Shown here one piece after another: positions 41,148 to 54,208 of a DNA stretch of 64,000 nucleotides (its first letter is position 1; every line of letters starts with the position of its first letter). The DNA comes from Fragum whitleyi (Eukaryota; Mollusca; Bivalvia; Cardiida; Cardiidae). The stretch covers positions 36,140,350-36,204,349 of the forward strand of contig OX411558.1 in NCBI GenBank assembly GCA_948146395.1, written 5' to 3'. The position numbers and the translations under genes are program-made. Under the pieces are notes generated by a model. It was not told where the DNA came from, made no database searches, and saw only the letters and a list, made by a program, of their open reading frames with translations.

Positions 41148-42543
41148 GGGCCGTATTCACCAACGCATTTTGCATCAATTTAGCACACTAAAACCAAAGA
41201 ATAAAGAATTTAGAATTTAGTACGTATTCACCAACCCATTCTTAATTACGGAATGGACTAAATTCTTAAGAATAAAGTCGTTTTTCCAAGTCTAATACCT
41301 ACCGTGCTAAATGTGAAAAAAATGGCGACCGTCCGCCTCGCTTCGGATGGAAAACATGGTTTTATATCAAAGTAATGACAAATAAAATGTCAATATAGAA
41401 AGATTTTCCCATTAATTTTCCTTTCTGGCACATAAGTTGTGTTTTCGGTCGAATTATTTATCGAATGACGTCAAACTCATTTGTGACGCAATCTAACCTT
41501 GAAGTGTATGTTTACATATCGACAGAATGTTAAATATTACAATATTCTCGGCGAGTTTTCAGGGATTTCACATTGGATTTACATTTACATTGGAGGAGGA
41601 TGATTTGGGAGTAATATATTTTAAGCGAAGTAAAGTTTTCAGGGGTGGTGGTGTATGGATAGGAACAAGACAGATGGAGGAAAGATTACGAAGGCAGATT
41701 GTCGTTTCAACTCGAGCAATAGAAAGCTTGGTGCATTTTTACTCAAGATTCTATTTGTTTGGGTGCCGAAACTTTCTGCAAAGCAACATCATGAACATGG
41801 GACAAGTTAAATGAGAGAGATTTGATTCTCACATCTTCAAAAGTGACTTGTTTTCATTGATAAGTTGGAAAGCTCTCGGTGAAAGATTTAGGTAGGAATC
41901 ATGTTGACCTCGTTGCCAAGTTTGTGTTGAATTTAGTTTTTTTTTCTTGTTCAATGTTTCATTTCTTATTGTAAATTCTAATTTTGGTATCGGAACAACC
42001 ATGCGGGCGTACATCACTTATTACTACTCATAAATAATTGCCTTATTTACTCTATAAAATGATACACAATTTGGCAATCGAAAATCTTACTATCTTAATC
42101 CCGTAACTACAGCGAATTTCACGTTTTTTATCGATTGCCAAATAAACACATATGTTTCTGTCAACTGTAATCTAAGTTATTGTTGCTAATTTAATTGATC
42201 TTTGCATTCAGCCAATCAATGGCCCAACAAGATATTGAATTTTTAGATATGACAATTTATTTTGACTGAAAAATTGCATGAAAATGTCATGTGTAAACAG
42301 GGAGGGAAATTAAGAGTGAAGGACAGAAACTTAATGGTTACTCCTTTTATTTACACCTCGTCAAAATTGGGGAACCATCGTAAGTTTGTGGCCGCTTAAG
42401 TGCTGTACAAACCGTGCTAAATTAAGTCTATTCTAAATTGCGTTACTGAATACACACTTTAGTTCATTCTTGGGTAAGTCCAGACTTGGCAATTTAGCCT
42501 AGACTAAATTCTAAAATTTAGAATAGGTTGGTGAATACGACCC
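41148..42543. mobile_element. Harbinger-like non-autonomous element (1.40 kb), CAG target duplication
   Basis: TIRs GGGCCGTATTCACCAAC / GTTGGTGAATACGACCC (one mismatch) are flanked by CAG (41145-41147, 42544-42546). Excision to one CAG restores CATTACAGATCTCACAATGA, aligning base for base with the uninterrupted relative at 7980-8001. Subterminal copies of TAGAATTTAG / TTAGAATAG lie at both ends. A 95-codon plus-strand frame (41527-41814) has no domain I recognise. The superfamily is inferred from the 3-bp duplication and GGG ends. Confidence 0.75.
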
Positions 42544-42546
42544 CAG

Positions 42547-43597
42547 ATCTCACAATGAAGTCCCTTGTCTCTTAAAAAGAGATTTGTTCAGAACTTGTCA
42601 AAATGGACAGGCATGTAGTAAAACTACAACCAAAATATTTTCTGAAAATGCAAACAAAACCAACTGATGCGAGTCTACGTCTCTCCTTATAGTTTGAAAA
42701 AAATTGGCAAAGAGCTACAATTGTAACAAGTTCATTTGGGACATTATGAAGTTATTCGAGACTGCTGTGCCCAGATTGCAGGTGAAAAAACTTTACTTAC
42801 TTTCTTAATTGAGCTAACGAGTTTTCCTAATTAGTGGAGTTTACCTTGCGTCTTTGAAGTTCTCGACAGGCATAAGGAATTCCCAGGGTTTCAGAGGATG
42901 CTACAACAAAATATCTGATGAGTTTTTTGTCTCGATGAAATGTGTAATTACATCATATAATTCACACCCTTTTCAATTTTTGCAAATGTTCAGACTGGTT
43001 CAATTTGAAAGAAATCAATTGAAGAGAAACCATTCCATTTTATAAAAATCATTCTTGGAAAAGCAGATATTACTTGTTACTAACAATTTATTTTTACACA
43101 ATATTTAAAGGATGGATGTATAAAACAAGGATTGTGCAGGAAAGGCTTAAACATCTTCAATTATTTAATAATTTTGCTTGTTTTTTGAAGACACTTAAAC
43201 ACAAGTATGTATGCTTGTGATTAAGCCTTGCCATTGACAGTATTGTCTTTTTTGTGCTTATCCTAATACTGTAAAAGCTCCAATACGACCACACGGTTTA
43301 ATTAGAATCATTACATATCTTTTAGGATGGGATGGGGCTTTATTAGAGGCTAATGGCCAAAATACCAAATACTTGAGATTAACTATGACTGCAATGAGAT
43401 CAAAACCAAGGTGTTTTGATCATGAATGAATATAGTTATACCTGTTGAAACCATCACAACATTAATTTTGTAGGGGTAGGGGTTTATAAGAGGCTCCAAG
43501 TATTATGAAGATCAGTCAAATAATGGTCAATTTCGACATCCAAAGAGGAAGAAGTGGTAACATAAGAGCATTCCGTTCTATCAGAATTTCTATGGTA
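42547..43597. other. No confident gene; weak exon candidate at 42845-42900
   Basis: A 56-base minus-strand segment with acceptor TTTTGTTGTAG and donor CGCAAG/GTAAAC would encode SSETLGIPYACRELQRRK. It is short and unconfirmed. The rest is AT-rich without repeats I recognise. Confidence 0.25.
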
Positions 43598-43800
43598 CTT
43601 GGTATTTATTTTACATTGATTGGGATAAAAGTTCTTACAACTCTATCCCTCTCAATTCTGCTTCTTGGATATGAACCAGGACTTGCCCTGAATGTATGGG
43701 CCAAGGAAATAAACAAGATTTATAGCCGCTCACATAAATGAAACTTGGGACCTTTTGGACAAGATGCAGACACTCTACCTCTAGACCACAGACTCGATCA
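43598..43800 (-). mobile_element. SINE family 2 copy
   Basis: On the minus strand TGTGGTCTAGAGGTAGAGTG (A-box-like) and GTCCCAAGTTTCATTTATGT (B-box region, eroded), then CAGAATTGAGAGGGATAGAG and GTAAGAACTTTTATCCC, match 13185-13402 in order. Confidence 0.65.
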
Positions 43801-43867
43801 CGCTTATCCTATTTTGTGATACCTTTGATAAAAGATTCCGAAACATTAAATAATTAAATTATGGAAG

Positions 43868-44875
43868 TATAACTAGAAAGCCATGAATAGCTTGAGTCGC
43901 TCCACAGGCTTGAAATTCTTGTAAAGCAATAAAAGTTTTGACTAGATTTTTAGATATTTTGAATTCTACTGATGTTGAAAATGATTTTCAAGTTTCAACT
44001 ATATAACATATGGAGAAATGAAATCCGCCCATGAAATGCATATTTTCATACGATCATAATAATTTTAAATAGACTGATAAAGGATATCACTCAAGGATCA
44101 TTCATGTAAAATTTCATTGGTATCCATCAATTACATTCTGAGAAAATGATTTTCAAAGTTTCCAATATATATCACATAGAAAAATGACCTTCGCCCATAA
44201 AATACATATTTTTCATCCGCTCACAATAATTTTTGGTAGACTGATAGAGGGTCAGTCAAGGATTATTCCAGTGAAATTTGGTTGATATCCATTATTTAGA
44301 TTCTGAGAAAATGATTTCCAAAGTTTCCAATATATGACACATAGAGAAATGACCTCCGCCCATAAAATACATATTTTTTTATCCGATCACAATAATTTTT
44401 GGTAGACTGATAGAGGGTCACCCAAGGATTATTCCAGTGAAATTTGGTTGATATCCATCATTTAGATTCTGAAAAAATGATTTCCAAAGTTTCCACTATA
44501 TAACCGTGATTTTGAGAAATGACCTCCGCCCATAAAATGCATATTTTTCATCCGATTACTATTATTTTTGGTAGACTGATAGAGGGTCACTCAAGGATCA
44601 TTCAAGTGAAATTTGGTTGATATCCATCACTTACATTCTGGGAATTGATTTCCAAAGTTTCCACTATATAACATATAGAGGAATGACCTCCGCCCATAAA
44701 ATGCTTATTTTTTATCCGATCTCAATAATCTTTTGTAGACTGATAGAGGGTAACCCAAGGATCATTCATGTAAAATTTCATTGGTATCCATCAATTACTG
44801 ACGCACATACGGAAGCACGACGGACACAACGCCATGACAATAGCCCCAGTGGCTTTCAGCCAGTGGAGCTAAAAA
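43868..44875 (+). mobile_element. Tandem-repeat element T5, copy 2
   Basis: Left CTAGAAAGCCATGAATAGCT; five or six ~165-bp units (GACCTCCGCCCATAAAAT, AATTTGGTTGATATCCATCA); end GCACGACGGACACAACGCCA and CCAGTGGCTTTCAGCCAGTG. The last unit is cut short and the (ACGG)n run is nearly lost. Confidence 0.75.
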
Positions 44876-45773
44876 CAACAACCTTTACAATCACTAGGGA
44901 ATACATACTTCATGCATGTCTCTATGATTATAATGCCATCTAGCTTTAGACTATATTTTGTGGTGCCTCTTTTTGATTATGAAGATTACAATCTCAGAAA
45001 TGGTAAAAGGGCAATAACTCTTAAAATACAGTCATAAGAGTTTATAATATTCATACTCTTTTCTTCCTAGAGTAAGTAATTTGTACTTCTTGTTATTGAT
45101 GAGTGTAACACAAATATGTTAATAGATTGATACATTACTCACATTTTAAACATATTTCCCAGAAGGTGAGCAAAATGGCATAACTACAGCTTGAATAAAG
45201 CTGTAGTTTCATCATTTTACTTGCTCACTGACCAAAATAATTATAATCTATATCTTGAAAACCATAATTATCTTTAAAGAACCTGTCCTCACCTTGAATC
45301 TGCGCATGATTCTTTTCTGAAAGTTGACATAAATTCCAGGTGAGAAAGATGACATCATCGTTGTAACAAGCTTTGAGCTGGGTTAATGTGTTTTCCGATA
45401 ATGATTCATTGGCTCATACCCGGGAGAAAAAAGTGGCTGTTACCGTGTAAATATTGATAATATCAGATAATTAATGAACACATTAACACAATGGCTTGAT
45501 TGAGTTAAAATGCAAATGAATTTCATTTTTTGTTCAACCCTTCTTTTGCTTTTTAAACCCTTTCCTATTTTACAAATTTTAAGTTTGGTGAAAATTTAGG
45601 AAGGTTGCAGATGACATTATGAATAGCTGATGTTATCTAATAAGAAACCATTGTTCTTGTCAAAAAAATATATAGTACTGGAAAAGATAATACTGAAGGT
45701 TTATAACATTTACTTATGATGTCAAACAATCTGAAATTTCAAGAAATATTTAAGTTTAGGATGTTCATGTATA
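44876..45773. other. No gene seen; hairpin and P2 scrap
   Basis: A hairpin at 45182-45208 (ACTACAGCTTGAATAAAGCT) duplicates the one at 8511. Positions 45553-45650 resemble one end of P2 (AACCCTTTCCTATTTTACAA). Confidence 0.4.
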
Positions 45774-46069
45774 CTGTATTTCTCCTAATATTCACACTCC
45801 TTGGAGCTATACATAACATGGCAAGGGAGCTTTAATTTAGTATACATTATCAAAATTGATGTCTTTTAGGCCCTGTTCCCTTTAATTTGAGGCGAATTTC
45901 CTCTAAACAATCAAATAAATGATTATTTAGAGGTGGATCATCTGAAATTAGAAAAGAAGTCTTAGACAACAAGTTCCTAAAATTTAGGCATTTAAAATGG
46001 GTTTTCAAAGTAAAAATGTAGGTGACACTGCTACTCTTGGGGAGGTGGCTGTTATTAGAGGAAATACAG
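45774..46069. mobile_element. Tc1/mariner-like MITE (296 bp), TA target
   Basis: The ends CTGTATTTCTCCTAATA and TTATTAGAGGAAATACAG are inverted and lie inside TA on both sides (45772-45773, 46070-46071). An internal palindrome sits around 45892-45938 (TTCCTCTAAACAATCAAA / TGATTATTTAGAGG). Confidence 0.6.
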
Positions 46070-47109
46070 TATTCCTGAAGTACATGTATAGAAAAAAATT
46101 AACTTGAATTTGTTCATCTATATTGCACACACATTCAACTGAAAGGGCATTGCTTAGCCATGATGTAATTTGGCTTGCCTAGTACTTTTCAATATTTTGT
46201 GTTCTTTCAAAAGTTAGACCGCAACTATTGCTAACAAGTGCAAAGAACTGAACCCTCTAACCATTAAAGGATTTGTGTGCATAGAAGGTGAAAATATTTC
46301 ATTGTTTTGTTATCAAAGCCTCCTAACTTCAGTTTGGACAAACTGTAACCAACCTATGATATATGATATAAGTTATTTTTTAGACAACTATCTGTTGAAG
46401 TAAGTAATTGTAAATAAAAGCTGATTTACCTTAACCATAAGTGCAACGATCCATTACTTTTGAGGCTCTTCCCTGCCAGGGCAGAAATCACAGATTATAC
46501 AACAATGCATGTCACAGTATAGTTCCGCAAGAAAGAGTGAGGTCCGAGAAACCGTTATCTCCTATCATTTTCAATGTAAAATTGATCTTTGATCACTCAC
46601 TTGATATTGCAGGTCTATACACATGCCTACCTGGTTGTTGTACTCTAGCTTTCTTCTTTCATACTATAGATCTACAAGTTTGAGTGAGTTATCAAAGGTA
46701 AACTTTGTCTTTACAGATTTAGACAAAGTCCATCTTTGATTTTTAAGTTTGTGCATCTATAACTCATGCACACACCAAAATTTTATAGTAACAACAATGC
46801 ATGTCTTCATATCTAGCAATAGGTTGCCTAAAGGAGTCCACAAAAAATCAACTGCCCATTAATTGAGTCTGACTGCATGGTGATTCATGGCTTTTGTGTC
46901 CTTAATAATACCTGTTAATTATGCATGTTACCTGTCCAATTGTATTACAGGTGTTTGGCTTTCTTCTTGCATTTCCAATACCTGTTTCATTTTTCTATCT
47001 TTTCCATTGAAAATTATAATTGAATTGAATACAAGATCATATTGCAGGCTTCCTATCAATGAATGACACTAGGATTGTTGCAAAGCAGACTTGAAACCAC
47101 TTATAGTCA
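46070..47109. other. No gene seen; a repeat shared with 57780-57840
   Basis: Positions 46418-46485 (GCTGATTTACCTTAACCATA, GATCCATTACTT, CCCTGCCAGG) match 57780-57840 in inverse orientation. Also a hairpin at 46700-46730 (AACTTTGTCT / AGACAAAGT). Confidence 0.4.
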
Positions 47110-47445
47110 ACCAAGTATTGCTGAACCAAGGATTATATATTCTTGCTTTGTCATGAGGTATTCTAAGACAAAGATCAGCCTACACAAATCGATGGCTTAG
47201 CATAAAACAGTTGTAACTGCCCTTATGTTTAAAGGCAGTTAAAATTGTTTGCACAGAGCCATTGAAATGAGCAGCCTGATCTTACTATAGCCTGGATTTT
47301 CTTTTAAACCAGAAAATTTGAAAAATGATAATTTTTTAAAGAAATTTTATTCACTGAATAAGTGCATTTATTATGCTTAATTCTAGCAATTCAATTTTCA
47401 TACAGTTTTACTGAGGTCTGATTTTTTCAGAACGACAAGAGTTGA
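47110..47445. mobile_element. P1 MITE interrupted by H1
   Basis: Left TATTGCTGAACCAAGGATTA and AAGATCAGCCTACACAAAT, then H1, then GAGCAGCCTGATCTTACTAT and the right end AACGACAAGAGTTGAA. P1 resumes in register after the insertion. Confidence 0.65.
47189..47259. repeat. H1 palindrome nested in P1
   Basis: CGATGGCTTAGCATAAAACA faces AATTGTTTGCACAGAGCCAT. AAAT flanks both sides, a plausible 4-bp target duplication, because the uninterrupted P1 phrase is CACAAATGTGCAG. Confidence 0.65.
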
Positions 47446-47533
47446 ACCAAATCAGTGACAAATTGTGCTTCTGTGTGGAAGTTCTATCAAATCAGGCTGT
47501 TTTTGAAACTGTAATAAGTGATAATGAATAATT

Positions 47534-47776
47534 TTAACCCTTAATTGCTATGCTGAGTAAAATCCTTGGCATAACTGCATTAACATCAAAGTACCTAAAG
47601 CACTGAATGCACTTATTATGAGTCAGTATTTAAATGCAAATTTGAAACTTTTCTGGTATAAAAAAGGAAAATCAGTTGGTAAAGACTAAGATAAGACTGC
47701 AACGCCTGCAGTCTGATCTTAGTCTTTATCTCCTGTCAAGGCAGGAATATTCCATGTTCAGCATGACAAGGGTTAA
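47534..47776. mobile_element. P1 MITE, complete
   Basis: TTAA at both borders; left CCCTTAATTGCTATGCTGAG; right TTCAGCATGACAAGGG. The interior has AGATAAGACTGCAACGCCTG and GCAGTCTGATCTTAGTCTTT. Confidence 0.75.
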
Positions 47777-48937
47777 AAGACCTTGACATATTACATGTGA
47801 ATAAACTAAAATTTTAACAGTACATCCCTGTGAAATATTTGGATAAAATTCAAGGTGTCAGAATTAAGAATTAGAAAAACGAAAATAATTTCAATTCTTG
47901 TTCAACTTTATCCTATGACCTTTCTAAGCCCCAAAGTAAATTAGTTCCCTTATATCATTGAAAAATATTATAATCACTTTCATCATTCTCTTTTAGATGG
48001 CTTATGTGTAAGAGCAGAAAACTTAGTTTTCAAACAAAGTTCAACTGTGTCCTTCTCCTTTGACCTGTCTGAAAAAAAATACAGTGTTTCCTTGGATTAT
48101 TTAAAAAAAAAATAATAAAATTCTTGATTCAAGCTCATTTGTTCATAAGTAAGAGCTTGGAAACAGATTTTAAAAGATCAATTTTGCTTTGACCTTTGAC
48201 CTTATTGTGACCCAGATCCAATATGGCATTTTCTTGGAACATTCAGTCGCTGTAGTTGCTAGGTTACAGAATCAAACCAACAATTACGAGATGCATTTGA
48301 TACAAAAAGAGAATCTTTAACTTACCAAATACAGAAGTATCCGTTATATTATTCCATAACTGTCACCCTTAATAAGTCACATATTTAAGCTTCTATTTCA
48401 TTTATCAATCGACATCATTATGTTTACAAATCTCACAAAATTCTTAGAACCAAGTCTGAGGTATAAATAATCTTTTCACTGATTCTTTTTCTGTAAATCC
48501 TTAATGATTCAGTGCCCTATAAAATCAAAGTCCATCAAAAGTTTCACTGGAACAAAGTTACAAACCCCACTCCAAAAAAGCACAATAAAGTCCAAGCTTT
48601 AAGTGACAACTTCAAAATTCAAATGTCTGACCGCAGGTCAGTCCTCAAGAAAAAAAACTCAAAAAGATTTTTTCTGCATGACAAAATAATTATCCAAGTA
48701 TCCAAACTTGTCTCATACAAAGAGAGAGATCCCTAACACTCAACACGATGACGGCCCCATTTTCAATCGATCGATTTTCAATGTGCAACTATTGTCAAGT
48801 GTCCCTTTTCAGTGACAGTTCCTTTCTCGATACCGATGTCATCGATGAATTAGAGCCATATGCCTTTGTAGTCACTCTTTATATGAAGGCTTTCTTCACA
48901 TGGTTATTCTTTTTAGGCAAAACTGATTTCTTTTAAA
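47777..48937. other. No gene seen; decayed tandem-element scrap
   Basis: Positions 48000-48250 contain the phrases GTAAGAGCTTGGAAACAG and TTTGACCTTTGACCTTATTG, typical of tandem-repeat element units. The rest is unremarkable. Confidence 0.4.
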
Positions 48938-49182
48938 ATGAGCCTGTGCGTGAGATTTTCAACAATTTCATATTAGTACATTAAAAGGACTCTGACCAGC
49001 CTGTGCATCAGCACAGTCTGATCAGAGTCTTTGCCATGCATTTAGTAGATAGATGAGGTCTCAAAGTACTTGTACATAATCAAGTAACATTATATTTACA
49101 GTTAAGGTGGCTGTCTATGCTGCTAAATGTTTGCACATCACGCGAATGTCGAATTGTTGGAAATGGCACGCACAGGCTCAAA
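48938..49182. mobile_element. Family S MITE
   Basis: Ends TGAGCCTGTGCGTGAGATTT and GAAATGGCACGCACAGGCTC. The interior has GACCAGCCTGTGCATCAGCA and CAGTCTGATCAGAGTCTTTG. Confidence 0.7.
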
Positions 49183-49724
49183 TATTTTGCATGTGAAGAA
49201 TTATAGAAGACTGCAGTATTAAGTGAATATTGTATGAAGTTTCTATACAATAATTATAATAGGTACTTAGTCGCTTTGCAATGACACCATAAGTTATATG
49301 ACAAATTGAATTTCATTATTTTCCTTCAATTACATATCAATTTTTCTCATAAAATTTATTTATGTAAAAAAATGAAAAATATGCATTTTAATAATGATAA
49401 TTATTCAAGTTATTTAAGCTACAATTTTAGAAAAGAGGAATTTAAGCATCTGGTTAAAACTGGATCACACAGAATCAACGATTGAAGGTAATTATTGACA
49501 ATGATACTGAATCAAATCTCATTATCCCCTATACATGATCTATTTTAAATTGTCAATCAGTCATAAATTGACAATATATTTGATCCAGTATGCACAGTAT
49601 TGAAAATAGATCAATATTAGTAAGGGTTTAACACAATGTGAGTTGTCACGCAAAAAGGGACCATCTGGGAACTCTGTAAGTTAATTTTTTGAAAAAAAAC
49701 CCCAACATTTGGTGCTTACAGTCA
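49183..49724. other. No gene seen
   Basis: AT-rich. Imperfect inverted phrases around ATTGACAATATATTTGATCC and GATACTGAATCAAATC, but no clear element. Confidence 0.4.
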
Positions 49725-50757
49725 GGCCAACCAGTGGTCGCATTTCAATAATTCTTTCACAAAAACAAGATCATTCCAGGGGAATTTGGTTGATATCCAA
49801 AAATTAAATTCTGAGAAAATGATTTTCAAAGTTTCCACTTTAACATAAAGAGAAATGACCTCCACCCATAAAATACATATTTTCCATCCAATCACAATAG
49901 TTTTTTGGTAGACTGATCAATGGTCACTCAAGAATCATTCCAGTTAAATTTGGTTGATATCCATCAGTTACATTCTGAGAAAATGATTTTGAACATTTAT
50001 ACTGTATAACATAAAGAGAAATGACCTCCGCCCATAAAATACATATTTTGCTTCCAATCATGATAATTTTTGGTAGACTGATAAAGGGTCACTCAAGGAT
50101 CATTCCAGTGAAATTTGGTTGGTATCCGTCGGTAACATTCTGAGAAAATGATTTTGAAAGTTTCCACTATATATATCATATTGAGAAATGACCTCCGCCC
50201 ATAAAATGCATATTTTTCATCCAATCACAATAATTTTCAGTAGACTGATTATGGGTCATTCAAGGATCATACAATTTTAATTTGGTTGATATCCATCAGT
50301 TACATTCTGAGATAATGATTTTGAAAGTTTCCACTATATAACATATAGAGAAATGACCTCCGCCCATACAATGCATATTTTCCATCCGTTCACAATGATT
50401 TTTTGTTATAAAGGGTCACCCAAGGATCATTCAAGTAGAATTTAATTGGTATCCATTGATTAGAATCTGAGAAAACTCACTTTTTACCATATTTTGAAAT
50501 TAGCCACGCCCACTAAATCCATTTTTCATTGGATCAAAATTTCTTGAACAACTTTGAAAGAGGGTCACCCAAGGATCATTCCTGTGAAGTTTGGTTGAAA
50601 TTCATCCAGTAGTTTCTGAGGAGAAGATTTTTAAGAAAAAGTTTATGACCAGACCCTTGGATGCACATACGTACGGACGGACGTATGGATGGACGCACAC
50701 ATGACAGACACAATACCATGACAATAGCCCCAGTGGCTTTTAGCCAGTGAAGCTAAA
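49725..50757 (+). mobile_element. Tandem-repeat element T5, copy 3
   Basis: Five ~165-bp units with GACCTCC(G/A)CCCATA and TTTGGTTGATATCCATCAGT, then the family closing segment TTTCTGAGGAGAAGATTTTT, ACGTACGGACGGACGTATGG and CCAGTGGCTTTTAGCCAGTG. The left end is truncated compared with copy 1. Confidence 0.75.
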
Positions 50758-52409
50758 AATGAACCAGATCTTGTGTCAAATGTGTCAGTCAATTTTAGAA
50801 AGAAACAAGATAAATAGCTGCTCCATCAGGACCTCTTAATCAAGATTTACCTGACGATCTATTTTTCCAGCATAAATACAATGCTCAATATTGATTCAAT
50901 TTTATGCTCAGTTATACTTATGGCCCCTTAAGTCTTTTTTCTGAAATTCAACACATCAGCAGTGTCAGCCCTTTGAATTAGATAATGGTCTTTCAGTTGA
51001 ATATTTATTCAAGAAAACCTCAGGGTTAATGCAGTAAATTGACTTTTCCCATTATCTAATTTGATTGTGACCCATTTAAATTGATGTCTTGTGATAGGGG
51101 TTACTCAAGGGGCCATCCACATTGATGCACTGTTCATGATTTATTACCAAATTGAATAAAAAAGCAACCCGGCATTAAATGTTGAGTTTTAAAATTAACC
51201 CATTTATTAACTGAGAAGACAAAATTTCTGATAGGTCCAAGTAAAATGCCATGGCAGAAGAAAATTTGAAGTTGATTGAATTCTAAAATTCCTTCTGTAT
51301 TTGTGTTAAGAATACATGACATGCAAAAAAATGTTTCTTTCATTTTTCTTTTTACTTTGAAAAGGAGAGTAAAGCTAAGATGTTATCTCTAAAGTATAGG
51401 GTTATTAATCGAATAGCTCCATTAGGGTGACATCACACCAGACATGAGACAAGTCACGCGACAACTTTGCAGCAAGTGTCAAATTTCATCGGAGCGTTAG
51501 CGTTATGGCTAAGTAAAGTCATGGCTGCCTATTAACTGACAACATCCAATAATTAGAAATCGACAGACACTGGTTTTTATCCACGCGGGTTATTAGATTT
51601 ACCATGATTTCTCTTGCAAAGGCTTGATTTGACTGCCTTTTATTGTTGTTTTATTTGTAATGTTAGACTATAGACTCGCTGGTTTCTAAGTTTAAAATTT
51701 GTGATGCGTGAAATTGTTAGATTACCAGTAATTTTTGAACAATTGTTGCAGTCTGGCTGTTCAGACCTGTATGAAAAACTTCCTGTCATTATTCTTTTGT
51801 GCAGTGAATATTCAACTGTTGTTTGATGCTTTTGGCATTTGTTTCACCTTGTCATGCAATATCTTTATAGAACAATAAAATAATTTAATTTCCATTTCTG
51901 CTATTAGCAATTTCTCACATTTTCAAAGTTCTTTTCCATCAAAAAAGGCAAAGGTTGAATCAAATTAATTTAAAACTCATATACAGTAAAAACCGTCAAA
52001 AGCGGCCATCCAATGAACATGACAAAATTTGCAGCATACGGGAGTTGGCTGCTTAACCGAAAATCACAATTCATTGAGGCATAAGAAAAGAAAGATAAAA
52101 TCATTATCTAATACATACAACCTGTGACCATTATTATAAAGGTCTAAAAGAAAACCGACTAAAGTTGATCTCAGATTTTTCACTGTCCTGCAAATTTATT
52201 CAAAATGACAAATGGTTTTAACCCGGAAAGCTGATTATGTGCATTAATATATGCAATAAGTGAAACATCTTGCTGCATACATGTATATAAGACCAAACGT
52301 TGATAATTTCTGATAAAAAAAATGCCATAACAAGAGAGCATAAGAATACAGCTCTGACATTTTTTTCAGAAAAGACTTCACTTCAGAAAATTACTTTATC
52401 ATGTAGACA
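50758..52409. other. No gene seen; one Tigger-like end
   Basis: Position 51985 onward (TACAGTAAAAACCGTCAAAA, GCGGCCATC) looks like a single end of a TA-targeted element. A partner end was not found. Otherwise AT-rich and featureless. Confidence 0.4.
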
Positions 52410-53940
52410 AACAAGAGTGCCAAGGTCACAATAAAAGCTGCCAAAGGAAAATTTTCAATGAACACTGGCCCCCTTTCCAGTGATGTATTATAAAGGCTCA
52501 CAAAATTCAGAGAATTTAATATGTGCATGCTCACATAATGAGGAAAGGTCTGTCAAAGTTTCATCTAAATGTGTATATACAGACGGGTGGCAAAATACTG
52601 CATGGCCAATATCAATATTTTTTGGAAAGTTTCTCGGTCTAATGGAGGTCATAAACTCTACATTAAATAATAGGGCACAGTGAAATAATTGTAACCTAGA
52701 AAAGATGATTATTGTCCCCATTTTCAAGATAGTCCCTTTTGGCATTATGGCTCCGATTACATTATAATTCTTAGAAGAATTAACCCCATTTTTCTGCTTA
52801 ATAATAACAGCACAAAGATCTGTGTCATAATATTATGTAAGCCTAAATCTGTTACATTTCTTATTATGCCTGGAATGTTTACATCAGGTAACATAAGGCT
52901 CAGGTATTCAAGTGGCATATATTTAAGTGCCAGGTGACAATTTTTAGAAGAAAGGATTTAGAAATAGCTTTACTATAGCTTATGCTATTTTCTTCTCCAC
53001 ATCTCATTGAAAACTATTTTTCCAATGATAAATAAACAAAAGGTTCAGTAGTTTGAGTATCATATATTTAAGCTCTGTGTTCTTTGATTTGAGACAATAA
53101 CTAGCCTTTAAATGTCAAATGTCATCGTTATATATTCTGTTCTAAATGTATATATATATATTATTTTTTTTAATGATGTATAAAGATGAGTAAATTAGTG
53201 GCATTAAGCTTTTAATGGTATTATAAATTCTTATTATTCATAGAATGTGAGTATCAGAAGTCACAATTATCAAGTATCATATATTGAAGTCTCCTGTGAA
53301 AATTCTTTGAGGAGACTATATGATGTTGATACAAAACATTGAATAAGCATCATATATTCTGCTTTATTTGTCATTGAAAAAAACAGAAACAAATTCAATC
53401 ATATAAATAACAATTATATATTAATGGCCTAAGCCTTAAATGATATTGACAAAAACTCTTATACTCCTAGAATATTTAACACAACAGAAGGCTCGGTAAA
53501 ACATTATAATATTCAGGTATTATACCTTTTAAGTCACATATGCAACAATTGTTAGAAGAGATGATTAATAACTAATTTTTAAGAGCTTATGCCATTTATA
53601 TGTAAAAATTGTTCTGTTATACACAATGAACAAATATTTTTCAATGATATATTAGGCAGAATATATTAATGGCATTAGCTTTAAATGGCATAAATTATAA
53701 TCCTAGTTAATGCTGAGTAATTTTAATGTGATGAAATTGATCCCTATTTGACTATTCAGAAAAAAATTATAACCACAGAAAAAATTCCTACAAGATGTTT
53801 TTTAATATAAATAATTTTTACATAAAACGTTTTCAATGATACATAGAGCATACTTTAGTAATGGCATTAGCTTTTAATGGTATTAGTAAAATTTCTTTTT
53901 ATTCTTAGAATGTTGGTCATGGATTGACAATTCATTGATT
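52410..53940. repeat. Degenerate long tandem repeat (~200-bp units), HINE-like
   Basis: It begins AACAAGAGTGCCAAGGTCAC, a left end like the other tandem elements. Diverged units share GGCATTAGCTTTTAATGGTA, ATTCTTAGAATG and CAATGATA(C/T)AT, recurring near 53190, 53430, 53670 and 53865. Old copy with no tetranucleotide run left. Confidence 0.5.
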
Positions 53941-54101
53941 CTGGTTGAGTGCTGATAAGTAACAATAACTGTGTTTCATTTACATACACTCTTAAGACAA
54001 CCTGTTACAGCCTAAGGAATGTTGCAACATTTGGTATAATACAACTTATAGATTCGCTTTTACAAAGAAAATTTTACAGAATCATCCATTGCTGTAAATC
54101 A

Positions 54102-54208
54102 GCCCTGCATTCAGGATGTAAAAACCTGGCTTTGCAAGTTAGTGCACATGCATAAGGGTATCAATAATAAAACTTGTTGCCAAAGTTTTCATCCTGAACG
54201 AAGGGCAG
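54102..54208. repeat. M7 palindromic element
   Basis: GCCCTGCATTCAGGATGTAA faces TTTTCATCCTGAACGAAGGGC. The interior is ACATGCATAAGG. Confidence 0.6.

Noticed and set aside
41527..41814. 95-codon plus frame inside the Harbinger-like element
   Set aside because: No transposase or DNA-binding motif recognised; the element is otherwise non-coding.
45288..45311. 24-base micro-exon (KRIMRRFK) on the minus strand with good acceptor and donor
   Set aside because: Too short to support without transcripts; lysine/arginine content alone is not evidence.
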